This document shows, one piece after another, positions 54,373-64,000 of a DNA stretch of 64,000 nt. The DNA lies in NCBI GenBank assembly GCA_028386065.3, contig JAKUCV010001113.1, positions 25,545-89,544 of the forward strand. Reading direction: 5' to 3'. Position 1 is the stretch's first letter; the number at the start of each line of letters is the position of its first letter. The notes below the pieces were generated by a model. The model ran no database searches. It was not told where the DNA came from and was given only the letters and a program-made list of their open reading frames with translations. Origin of the DNA: Turnera subulata (Eukaryota > Streptophyta > Magnoliopsida > Malpighiales > Passifloraceae). The translations under genes were made by a program, and so were the position numbers.

Positions 54373-57300
54373 GGTTAAAAGTCGGCTAAACCCGTCTCCC
54401 ATCAAGAATTGGACTCCAAAACCGAGTAGGAATCGGAACTAAGAGTCTTGACCGCCAAGCCTCCAAGACTGCCGCCAAGCATCATATGACCGCCAGTACC
54501 ACCTTCCATCCACTGTTCATTGTCTTGTCTCACCACTTGATCCACTCAGTAAATGTTTTTCTTTTCTGAAATTATGACTCGACTAAGGTCCCAATTTTGT
54601 TTTCTTTTCATGCATAAGGGTTTGGCACAACCCTCAATAACTCTTTTTCAACATATTTTGTAGATCCAGGAATAGGAAATAGGCCCAACACCCACATTAG
54701 GGGCATCCAATGATTCAATCACAACGAACACTCATAATCTTTACTCGGCTGAAAAAAACTCCCCAAGTGGATCGCCACGGGCTTTGTCCCTTTAGTCTCA
54801 AAATCCTGGTTCGTCTCAAAATCTTTCTTCCCCATTGGATGCCAGTGGCAGTACCTTTTAGTCTCAACGCCTTTAGTCTCAACCTTTTAGTCTCAACCCC
54901 ATTGGATTGGCACAGAAAAATCTGCATCCTTGGCTGGATTAAAATAATTACTGCTCCTTGTAGACTCGTCCAAAAATTTTGAAATTTAGTCCAAAGAAAG
55001 CTCGGGAAGTCTATTTTTGTCTCCAATTGGTCTCACTTAATTTCGATGCCTAGAACTCCCAAAATCATCAAAATAGTTGGCTGTGCTCACTCTAGAAAGT
55101 TTCCTAAATTGGGTCTGGTTTCCAAACTTAGCTAAAAAGCTTCCATTCTTCAATAAAAAACGATAAATTCCTGATAAAAACACTCAATCAGCAAAATTGA
55201 AGTACTAATTGACACAATGCATGAAAACACACAATAATATAAAGATTATACACATAATCGACCAAGAGTACATAGTAAAAGCCATTCAAAACCATCAGAA
55301 AAACACTAATATTTATATGTTATTAAATCTCCTCAAACTTAAACTTTTCTTGTCCTCAAGCAAATAAAACAAAATAAACCAAATGAGGGTTTTGAAAATC
55401 TCCACCAAATCACACAATCAAAAAGAATTCATATCAAGACTTCCAAGATAATCACCAAGAGCTTACGAAAAACATTTAAGATCAAATGCCAAGAAAGAAA
55501 GAAAATCTCATAAAATGCATCCATGGCATAGTCAGACTTACCCGTGCAAGCTTTCACACAAATCACTTAGCAAAAATCGATTTCCGTATGCATGAAAGAA
55601 TGAATTGACGTCCTGAAAATTTGAAAAAATAGTCCCATAGGCAAATTCCAGAACTTAACTCCATTATTATGAATAAACACTCTCAAAAAGATCAGTAGGA
55701 CTTTACAAAGGGTTGTAATTGGGTATTGGGTAAAGGTTGATCAAAGAAAAGGTGTAGGAAATCAAAGTTCAAAAATTCGCTTAAGAAAAGATTGCAATAT
55801 GCATTATCAAGAGATTGAAAAAATTCTCAAAGTGCAGTCTAGAAATAACATCCATCATGTGATCATCAAAACAAAATTCAACTTATTTCAGGAACCATTG
55901 AGTGTGCAATTTCTCATATCTTTTTTGGACTTTTTTTATTTGATTTTTTTTAATCGACTTTATCGATTTTCTTCTTTTTTTTTTTGCGCTTGACATTCTA
56001 AAACACACTTGAAACTATTGAAGGTGCAAACATCTTCAATGCATAGATCTTCTTGGATGTGAAAAGATATAGTACAATTGCACTTATCATAGAAAGAATC
56101 TTGATAAAAACATAGAACAAAAATTTCTTAAGGAACTTTGAAAAATAGGGTGTGGATAATGAAAGAAAAGAATGGTAGCTATAAGGCTCAAAAAGGGTTA
56201 AAGGTGGGTAAATGTGGGTAAAGAAAGAAAAATTAGCTACCATGATTTAGGCTCAAAGGGGTTAAACAAGGGATAATGATAAAGGGTTGGCTTTTTATTG
56301 GCTTGTTGGTTCAAACAAAGAATGCCTAAATCATCTCTATCATTGAGCATCTATGAGAAAAATTCGCTTTGAAAAGTTCTGAAAACTTGTTCTAGGACAT
56401 ATATGTTGACGTCAAAAGTTTTGAAAAATAATGCATAGGGTGTCGAAAAAATGCTAAGCAAAGAATGCTAGAACTTGCATGAATTCATCACAACTAATCA
56501 TGAACACAAGATCAATAAAAAATCAAACTTCTTGCTTCTAAAAGAAAAAAATTTCAAAAACTCAAAGTAACTCTCTTGGTTATCCATCAACAAAAACATC
56601 TTGATCATAGAATGGTGGGTTTGAAAATAATTTGAAAAAACAAAAAAAAAATTGTTTTTTTTTCAAAATTTTTTATTTAAAAACAAAATTTGAAAAAGAA
56701 TTTGAAAAACAATTTTGAATAGAATTTTTTAAAAAGTAATGGCTTTTTACTAAGTAATCTAGAATAAAAAATATGCATACTCAATATATTAAAGTAAAAA
56801 ATATGCTCTTTATTGACACTAAACAAACAAACACAAACAAATTGCAAAGAAATTTGTTCCCCCTCCTCAAACTTAAATCGGACAACGTCCTCATTGGCCA
56901 AGAAAGAAAAGAAACAAAGGGTAAAAAGATAGGCACATAAGAGAGACACTCTCCTCAAACTTAGATTGAAGCATGTATAGCACATAACAAAAGATAATCT
57001 AAGAGAGAAAGTAAGAATCAACCATTAGAGAGATAGAGAAATCGAAATTGCATTGCTACTGGGTGTTCATGACACCAAAATTAAACACATTTGACATGAA
57101 ATTTGAATTGCCACGTGGATGACTAGCATTAACTGCATCCTATAAAAGTAAAGACATAAAGCAATAAAAACACAACACATAGAATGATGATGCATAAAAC
57201 TACTTGGCAAGTTTGTTCTCTATGTTCTCCAGCTTCTTCCTAAGTTGCGCAATGCTCTTGTTCATCCAATTTACTGCACATGACGCTCCCTAACTTATCA

Positions 57301-57374
57301 ACAATGTCAACCAACTTATCCTTTTGAGAGAGTAATTCGCCGGTGGTTTTGTTGAGAATGGCGATGCCATCGTC
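54373..57374 (-). other. Athila-type 3' region, AT-rich, non-coding
   Basis: Three minus-strand tracts of the form AAGTTTGAGGAG occur (55329-55343, 56859-56879, 56951-56966), the first preceded by TTGCTTGAGGACAAG and the second by AATGAGGACGTTGTCCG, as in Athila 3' regions. It lies downstream of the env-like ORF on the same strand. Poly(A/T) and low-complexity stretches at 55920-55985 and 56640-56740. No real coding frame. LTR boundaries were not found; part may be the LTR. Confidence 0.5.
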
Positions 57375-58370
57375 TTAAGCTTCCAATCCCATGAGAAAGT
57401 CGAAGATGTTGGAGGAATCGGACTCCACGGATGATGTAGACGATGGTGGCTTACGGTGGATCGGTTGTGTGCTAACACAAAAGCATTCCTCATCAACCTC
57501 TTCTTCATCACTAAAAGGATATGGATCAATGGGTTCATGGAGTTCTAGGGCCATAGCTGCGGCAACATGCTTATGCACGGTCTCAAGTGCGGGGTTAGAA
57601 GGGGTTAAAGTGTAGGGATCTAGGTTAATTCCTAAGAATTTTGCGATATGAGTGACCAGCCCTCCACATACTATCTCGCCTTCTCCTTTGCAAATATGAG
57701 CAATATTTTGCAGCAACCAAAGTCTTCCACTGAGTTTGTACCCGTGTACCATGAAAAAGAGTACAAAAAGCTCATCACATTGCACCTTGTGTGCATCTTT
57801 GGTTCCTCCAAAGAAAGAGTGTGCCAAAAATCTGTGTAAATACCTCAGTGCATTGTCCTTAATGCACAAGTCATTAGCCAAGCCTTTGAAGCATGCATAT
57901 GAAGTACTGCAAAGTGGATTCCACATGACACTTGCGTTAAAGCCACAGCTAGGAACTCGCCATCCTTCGGCATCAAAACCAAAAATTTTGTTGAAATCGA
58001 TTAAGCTCATCTCATAGTCTTTCCTGGCAAGCCGAAACTTGACATAGCCAGGGTCATGAATGTCCCTGAGATCCACATCATAGCCGAAATTAGCAAGAAA
58101 CTCATAAGTAAGCTCCTCGTATGACGGCTCCTTAATCTTGCAAAAATCGACTAGTCCTATGTTGGCAAGGCACTTGCCAATCGGCTCCTCAAGATTGTAA
58201 GATTCAACCACCTCAAAATCAATGGACCTCGTAGGAAGTAGAGGCCTCCTAATCAGCTTGTCAAACCTAGCGCGATTGTACTCGGTAAACTTAGGCATAG
58301 GTATAAAGCGCGAGGTATGGTCGGTGATGGCGAAGTTGGGTCGGCAATGATTGTTTGTGGGAGAAGTCAT
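57375..58370 (-). CDS. Athila-type env-like ORF, apparently intact
   Basis: 331 codons without a stop, ATG at 58370. Motifs: RFIPMPKFTEYNRARFDKLI, then KFRLARKDYEMSLIDFNKIF, WNPLCS, IKDNALRYLHRFLAHSFFGG, VQCDELFVLFFMVHGYKLSG and VTHIAKFLGINLDPYTL, ending in an acidic FSDEEEVDEECF segment. This matches the ATHILA ORF-1/env-like family of Athila elements, an extra gene beyond gag-pol. I see no clear signal peptide or membrane helix, so an envelope role is not supported. No gag-pol of the same element is in the window; upstream it meets other repeats at 58371. Confidence 0.75.
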   Translation of the reverse strand: MTSPTNNHCRPNFAITDHTSRFIPMPKFTEYNRARFDKLIRRPLLPTRSIDFEVVESYNLEEPIGKCLANIGLVDFCKIKEPSYEELTYEFLANFGYDVDLRDIHDPGYVKFRLARKDYEMSLIDFNKIFGFDAEGWRVPSCGFNASVMWNPLCSTSYACFKGLANDLCIKDNALRYLHRFLAHSFFGGTKDAHKVQCDELFVLFFMVHGYKLSGRLWLLQNIAHICKGEGEIVCGGLVTHIAKFLGINLDPYTLTPSNPALETVHKHVAAAMALELHEPIDPYPFSDEEEVDEECFCVSTQPIHRKPPSSTSSVESDSSNIFDFLMGLEA

Positions 58371-58612
58371 CTTGAACTAGGGCTAAAGAGGGTAGGAGAC
58401 TGATGCATGTGGAATATGCATAGTTTTAGGCATGATTTAAGAAATAATTTCCCCTCATTTCATCATGACTATATGCTTTCTATGTAATATTCCACCATTT
58501 TCCTCCAAATTCCATCCCTTACTATATGATTAGTGATTTCAGGTGCATTTTGATAAATTGAAAATAATTTCATTGAAGAATTTGAAGATACAGCCTCAGC
58601 CACAGCATGAGT
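58371..58612. other. Unassigned fragment between Athila ORF and chromovirus D
   Basis: Starts near TGATGCATGTGG at 58402, which looks like an LTR end on the plus strand, and contains GGTGCATTTTGATAAATTG, common in gypsy LTRs. Too short to assign. The five bases next to D are ATGAG (58608-58612). Confidence 0.3.
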
Positions 58613-60388
58613 GTGACAACCCGTGTAATTGATGCACTATGAGTTTTACTTGATGAGGAATGGTGCTGTGATAGGAGCTGGTGCAATTGGCCAGCAATTG
58701 ACTGAGTAGGCTAGCAATTGGCTTTGGTTGACTAGCATCTGACCCGGATGAATTAATTAACGGATGATTAGTCTTAATCATCGGTTAGTGTGTGCTTAGG
58801 GAGAACTAATTGGGGATTAGTTAAGGCTAAACCTGGGGCGAGATGGCTGATTCCTGTTGGTTGGGAACATAAGCTGGTGGTGGTAGTTGCTGGTGGCAAG
58901 TAAGGAGGAGGTGGTGAGCTACTTGGGCAAGGTGGCAGATCCAGGAGCAAGAGGCAGCAAGTGACTGCTCAGTCACCTGCTTGCCTCAGCCATATCTGCC
59001 CAAGCAAGCACCTCAAGCCTCATTCTGCCCAGATTCGTGATAGGCACAGAAGAGAGGACATCCAGCCATTCTCCAAGTTCACCCTAAGCAGTAAGCACAC
59101 AAGGAAAGGGGGGTAAGTGGTTTGAGTTGGAATTCTTATAGATTTTGGTATCAATTGACTTGCTAGGTGTGCTGGTTACTTGGACAGTGCACCAATTCGA
59201 TTTTGTGATTTTGTTGTTGGGTGTTGGCTTGAGGAAGGATAGTATGTTGGGTTGGGGGTGTTGGTTGGCGAAGTTGGGGCATGATTGACCCGCAGGGGGG
59301 GCAATTAGTGCGCCTGGTGCGCAAAATCGCCCTGCTGGGTGGTCAATTGGTCCTTCTAACCTAATAGCCTAACCTAGCCAGTTGGTGTGTAGGCTGACTT
59401 GTATAAGTTTTTACTTAGTGCTTGTGTTGTTAAGCCATATGTTGATGTTTACTCATGTATGGCAGGTGCTAAAACCCAAGGAGCACCAAGAGAAGGTGAA
59501 GGGCCTAGAGAGGCCTAAATCTGTGTAAGTTTGGTTGTCACATATGTGATGGTTGATGATGCTTGCTTGCTGATTAATAGCTCCAATATGCTTATTGATG
59601 GCACCAATGGTGCAAATTGATGTAAGATGATATGCCTTGGCTTGTTGACGAGTCCGATATTCGGGCTGTGCATTTCATGCATTACATATGCATCATGACA
59701 CATGCATAAGATGGTATTGATGGTGAACCTCGCAGTGCCCCTGGGCTGCCTGGTTATATGAGATGATGGTGGTGTTGTGCTAGGCGCCGTGTCTGGTTTG
59801 GTAGCAAGTCACGAGCACTTCCCGTGGCTGTGGGCTAAGGAGTAACACTGTTGGCAGGGCTACCAGACCATTCAGGTAGGCTTAGTGCATCATCACGATA
59901 GCTTACCCGTGGGCTGATCACGGTGCATTGATGTTTAGCTGTTGGGTGTTATGGCTGCTTGTGTGTGTCGTTGCTGTTACTTGTGTGATCACCGGCTTAT
60001 TGAGTCAGTGGACTCACCCCCCTCTTTCCACCCCTTTGTTTCAGGGCAAGGAGCTGATTAGCTTGGTGAGGGAAGGCCTGAGAGGCGTGCTTTGTTAGTT
60101 GATGGGTACTTGGCCAAAACTACTTGTAATTTGAGAATAATTGGCTGAAACAACTCACCTAGTGCCCCGCTTAATGTACAGACCTGATGTATAATATAGT
60201 GTGGTTGTTGTATGGTTAATTCTGTACCTTATCATATGATGCTAAGTGTGGATGTTTTGCTGCGGTTTGGGTTAGGTGCCCGTCGGGCTAACTTCTGCCC
60301 AACATTTGACGTAGGCCTTTGGGTGCCCTGTGACATGCTTAGTAATGTACAAGGCACCTGGCCGGTCACGTTAAGACGGGGCGTGACA
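58613..60388 (+). repeat. Chromovirus D 5' LTR
   Basis: 1776 bp, TGTGACAACCCGTG...GGGGCGTGACA, directly followed by a primer binding site. Short open frames inside (such as 60212-60418) have no domain. No TATA box was recognised. Confidence 0.8.
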
Positions 60389-60392
60389 GTTT

Positions 60393-60405
60393 TGGTAGCG
60401 GAGCA
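60393..60405 (+). other. Chromovirus D primer binding site
   Basis: TGGTAGCGGAGCA, four bases after the LTR end. Identical to sites of A, B and the SIRE-like copia element. Confidence 0.75.
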
Positions 60406-60479
60406 TGGTTATATGTAATATGAAGGGGCTTAGGTTAAAAAGCTGCTAAAGGCTAATACCCATCATTAGTAACCGTGGG

Positions 60480-62441
60480 ATGGTGAGAGCTAACATGTTT
60501 GTTGGTTCCTTGTACTTGGGTGCAGGTAAGCCATCAAAGCGAAGGATGGGAAAGGAGGTACTTGCGGGTGTTGTTGCTCATGATGAGCAATCCGTACATG
60601 ATGCGGAGGATGAGGCAGATGAGACTTATGTCCCCGGGGTTGCTAGTGATGAGTTGCCCAACGAAGAAGAATACTCAGATGCATCGCAAGAGATGCCATT
60701 GGAGGTGTTGAAGGCTGGTTTACATGGAGTTAATAAAGCAGTTGAAACTATTGCTGTGGCGATGGCTGATGATCGAAAAAGAAGGGAGGAACCGGTACAG
60801 CGAGAACATAAAGTAGAATCTGACTTGGTGACATTTGTGAAACTTGACCCACCAACATTTTCTGGTGCTGAAAATGAAGATCCACAACGATTTTTGGATG
60901 AGGTGTGGAAGTGTTGCCAGGTGATGGAATGCACTGACCATCGAGCTGTTGCTCTTGCTGCTTTTCGGTTGAAGGGAGATGAGGCCAATGATTGGTATGA
61001 ATCTAAAAGGAGGGAGAGAGTGCCTAATGTTGCACCGTGGACTTGGACTGAATTTTGTGACATGTTTCTTGAACGATTTCTGCCCGAAAGTGTTAGGGAT
61101 CAAAAGGCAGCCGAGTTTGAACTGCTGAAACAAGGGGAGATGTCAGTGAGTGAATATAACACAAAGTTCACAAATCTGTCTAAGTATGCCTTGCATTTGA
61201 TTCCAGATCAGCGGAGGAAGATCAAAAGGTTCATTGGAGGACTGAAGGGTTATATTTATAACTCTTTAGTGGCTATACCATTTAGCTCTTATGCTGAAGC
61301 AGTAGACAAAGCTCGGGCAATTGAGATAAAGACCCAAGCAGAAAGAGTTGAGGCAAGTGCCAAGAGAACAAGGCATGACAACACTCAAAGCCAACCAAGT
61401 TTTTCTGCTGGTGGTGGCCAATTCCGAGGACGTGGGAAAACAGGATTGTGGGTAAACATACCAAGGGCCCGTTTCAGAGGCAATTCTAGTTATGGTGCCT
61501 CAAGCTTTGGTGGGAGCTCGACGAGACCTATAATCAGTCAGAACAGGGGTGCACAAAGTGTGGAGATGAAGTCTAACTCTGTATGTTTTATGTGTGGTCA
61601 GTTTGGTCATATGTCTCGGGAATGCCCTGTAGGGCAGAACATATGTTATTCGTGTGGGCAGCCAGGGCATAGAGCTCGGGAGTGTTCTGTTGGGCAACCA
61701 TCAATGGCATCCAGTGTGGCTTCTCCACCACCTAGGCCACCGCGGGCTGATAGCCAATCCTCTGTCCGCGGCAGAGGAGGTACTACCCGTGGAGCCTTTG
61801 GTAGGGGTAGCAGCTACCAACCGGGGCAGGGACAGGCACGAGTATTTTGCTTGACCCAGGAGGATGCGGGAGCCTCCAACACAGTTGTGACAGGTATCTT
61901 GAAAGTTAAATTGTGTCCTGCACTATGTTTAATTGACACGGGGTGTACCCACTCCTTTGTAAACATTCATTTTGCAAAGTACTTTAAGGATGTACCTAGT
62001 GACTTGGGTAGCCCATTGGCTGTGTATACCCCACTTGATGAGCGGGTCTATGTGGACAAAGTATATCGGGAGTCCGATATCTGTGTGATGGAACACCATT
62101 TGCCAGCTGATTTGCTGTTGTTGCCTATGGCTGATTTTGATGTAATTTTGGGTATGGATTGGCTATCTCGGCATAGTGCACGGGTAGATTGTGCAAATAA
62201 GTTGGTGAAGTTTCAACCCTTAGGGGAGGCAGAATTCATCTTCCAAGGAAAGTTTGTCTCCTCACAACCCCGAATAATTTCTGCAGTGAAGGCAATACGG
62301 GTGGCACGGCGTACAAATTGTTTATATTTGGCGTCGGTGCAAAGTGTGGGTGAGTCGAAAATTTCCATTGATCAAGTACCAGTTGTTAAAGAATTTGTTG
62401 ATGTTTTTCCTGATGACTTGCCGGGGTTACCACCAGAATGA
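60480..62441 (+). pseudogene. Chromovirus D gag and protease, ending at a nonsense codon
   Basis: 653 codons. Gag core: DPPTFSGAENEDPQRFLDEV, RLKGDEANDWYESKRRE and SVSEYNTKFTNLSKYALHL. Two zinc knuckles, CFMCGQFGHMSRECP and CYSCGQPGHRARECS (both CX2CX4HX4C). Protease: PALCLIDTGCTHSFVN with active-site DTG, and [19 protein letters not shown]. It ends DDLPGLPPE then TGA, where related pols read LPPERE; CGA to TGA explains it. The start at 60480 is 75 bp after the primer binding site; a start at 60546 (MGKEVLAG) is also possible. Codons after the TGA continue in frame. Confidence 0.88.
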
Positions 62442-64000
62442 GAAATTGAGTTTGGCATTGAGCTTGAGCCGGGGGCAGAACCTGTATCAATTACACCTTA
62501 TCGAATGGCTCTTACGGAATTGCAGGAATTGAAAACTCAGTTGCAGGATTTATTGGATAAGGGGTTTATTAGACCTAGCGTGTCCCCGTGGGGAGCTCCG
62601 GTTTTGTTTGTCAAGAAGAAAGATGGCTCAATGAGAATGTGTGTGGATTATCGGCAATTAAACAAGCTAACAATACGAAACAAGTACCCGCTGCCTCGTA
62701 TTGATGATTTGTTTGATCAGTTGCAAGGGGCAAGATACTTTTCGAAAATTGACTTGAGATCAGGTTATCATCAGTTACGAATTAAGGAAGAGGATGTGAG
62801 GACAACAGCCTTTAGGACAAGGTATGGGCACTATGAATTTTTAGTAATGCCGTTTGGACTTACTAATGCACCTACGGCTTTTATGGACTTAATGAACCGA
62901 GTGTTCAAGCAATACCTTGACAAATTTGTGAATGTGTTCATTGATGATGTGCTGATTTATTCAAAGACGAAAGAGGAGCATGTGGAGCACTTAGGAATTG
63001 TGTTGCAAATCCTACGGAAAGAAAAACTATATGCTAAGTTTTCAAAATGTGAATTCTGGTTGGAAAAAGTTTCATTCTTGGGTCATGTCATATCTGCTGA
63101 GGGTATTGAGGTAGATCTGCAGAAAGTGGAGGCAATTGTTAAGTGGCCGAGGCCGGCCAATGTGACGGAGGTACGAAGTTTCCTTGGGCTGGCGGGATAT
63201 TACCGTCGGTTTGTTGAAGGCTTCTCCTCTATTGCTGCACCAATGTGTGGACTGACTCAAAAGAAGAAACCATTTATTTGGTCTGAAGTGTGTGAGGCTA
63301 GTTTTCAGGAGCTGAAACATAGGCTAACCTCAGCACCAATACTTGCTTTACCCAAAGAAGATGGTGTGTACACTGCGTACTATGATGCGTCAAGAGTCGG
63401 TTTGGGCTGTGTCTTGATGCAGGATGGCAAGGTGATTGCCTATGCCTCCCGGAAATTGAAAAAGAATGAAGAGAATTACCCAGTGCATGACCTGGAGATG
63501 GCAGCAGTAGTCTTTGCATTGAAAATCTGGAGACATTACCTGTACGGAGAGCCTTGTGAAATTTATACGGGTCATAAAAGCTTGAAATACATAATGGAAC
63601 AGCGGGATTTGAATTTGAGGCAGCGTAGATGGGTGGAGTTACTTAAGGATTATGATTGTACCATTAAATACCATCCAGGAAAAGCCAATGTTGTGGCTGA
63701 TGCCCTTAGTCGGAAATCTGTTGGTAGCTTGGCACATCTTAGTGTGGCTAGGAAACCCGCAGTTAGGGCTTGGCATGATTTGCTGGACCAAGGCTTGCGT
63801 TGTGCCGTGGCCGTGTCTGGGGCATTGTTAGCTCACTATCAGGTACGTCCCACATTGAACGATGAAATTGCAAGAGCTCAGGATAATGATGCTGAAACTA
63901 AATCGTGGAAAGAAAAGGTGAAACAAGGGGAACAAGCTGGGTTTGTGATTACTGATGATGGCATATTAAGGTTCGGTACAAGAATGTACGTTCCTGATGT
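62442..64000 (+). pseudogene. Chromovirus D RT, RNase H and integrase N-terminus, off window end
   Basis: Continues the gag-protease frame with no further stop seen. [37 protein letters not shown] and catalytic [13 protein letters not shown] (IDD form of YxDD). RNase [20 protein letters not shown] (D), [19 protein letters not shown] (E), and [13 protein letters not shown], where the family has TDHKSL, so the third catalytic aspartate is glycine. Integrase zinc-finger start: [13 protein letters not shown] at the window edge. RT looks competent; RNase H probably not. Confidence 0.88.

Larger units (their letters stand above)
58613..64000 (+). mobile_element. Tekay/Del-like chromovirus D, 5' part, near-intact
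   Basis: 5' LTR 58613-60388, primer binding site, gag and protease 60480-62441, then RT, RNase H and the start of integrase in the same frame to the window end. Only one nonsense codon (62439-62441) and one visible catalytic change (RNase H) are seen over 3.5 kb. It differs from A and B: two zinc knuckles and a different LTR, so it is another family of the same clade. Confidence 0.88.

Noticed and set aside
54715..55026. 103-codon minus-strand and 90-codon plus-strand ORFs with repeated LRLKALRLK
   Set aside because: Arise from a short local CCTTTAGTCTCAA tandem sequence near 54795-54895; no domain.
60626..61133. Minus-strand ORFs opposite chromovirus D gag
   Set aside because: Antisense shadows of a strongly supported gag.

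Overview
This window looks like intergenic heterochromatin from a flowering plant nuclear genome. It is almost entirely LTR retrotransposons nested inside one another, and I see no host protein gene, tRNA, rRNA or microRNA that I can support. Plant origin is shown by the element families: Ty1/copia elements with plant-type gag zinc knuckles, a Tat-type Ty3/gypsy element with a second RNase H and an antisense ORF, an Athila-type env-like ORF, and Tekay/Del-like chromoviruses whose pol ends in a degenerate chromodomain. No species can be named from the sequence alone.

Layout. (1) 1-4621: decayed copia element on the minus strand (copia-1). (2) 4622-about 5740: LTR-like segment sharing its first 16 bases with the Tat LTR. 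(3) about 6015-8348 and 13770-13997: 5' part of a plus-strand SIRE/Maximus-like copia element (LTR, PBS, gag), split by a non-autonomous LARD-like element (8349-13588) and a 181-bp SINE-like tail. (4) 13998-about 54372: a Tat-type gypsy element, spread over 40 kb by two insertions. Copia-2 (19199-27592, minus) sits in its RT, and chromovirus A (28742-50954, plus) sits between its two RNase H domains. (5) Chromovirus B (36003-47027, minus) is inserted in the integrase of A and belongs to the same family, so A and B form a very large inverted repeat. (6) 54373-58370: AT-rich region and an Athila env-like ORF on the minus strand. (7) 58613-64000: chromovirus D (plus), nearly intact, running off the window end.

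How it fits together. Target-site duplications (CGCAT for copia-2, GAAGT/GAAGG for A, TCAGT for B, and a displaced AATCA around the LARD plus tail) and reading frames that resume across each insertion give the order: SIRE-like copia, then Tat, then copia-2 and A in Tat, then B in A. Most coding regions are broken. Many stops in A and B are TAG where the sister copy has CAG or TGG, as expected from deamination of methylated cytosine at CHG sites. Several catalytic residues are lost (Tat RT YVND, Tat second RNase H D to N, D RNase H TGH in place of TDH, and the copia-2 protease motif deleted).

The most unusual structures are: an array of 18 copies of the palindrome AACATCGATGTT, mostly in pairs 20-21 bp apart, in the 5' leader of copia-2 (25139-25740); a 24-bp palindrome around GACGTC at the same place in six related LTRs; an antisense ORF in the Tat 3' region with its own TATA box; and one shared non-canonical primer binding site, TGGTAGCGGAGCA, in elements of two superfamilies. 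There is also an assembly gap (21305-21421) flanked by identical 169-bp copies, which is probably an artefact.
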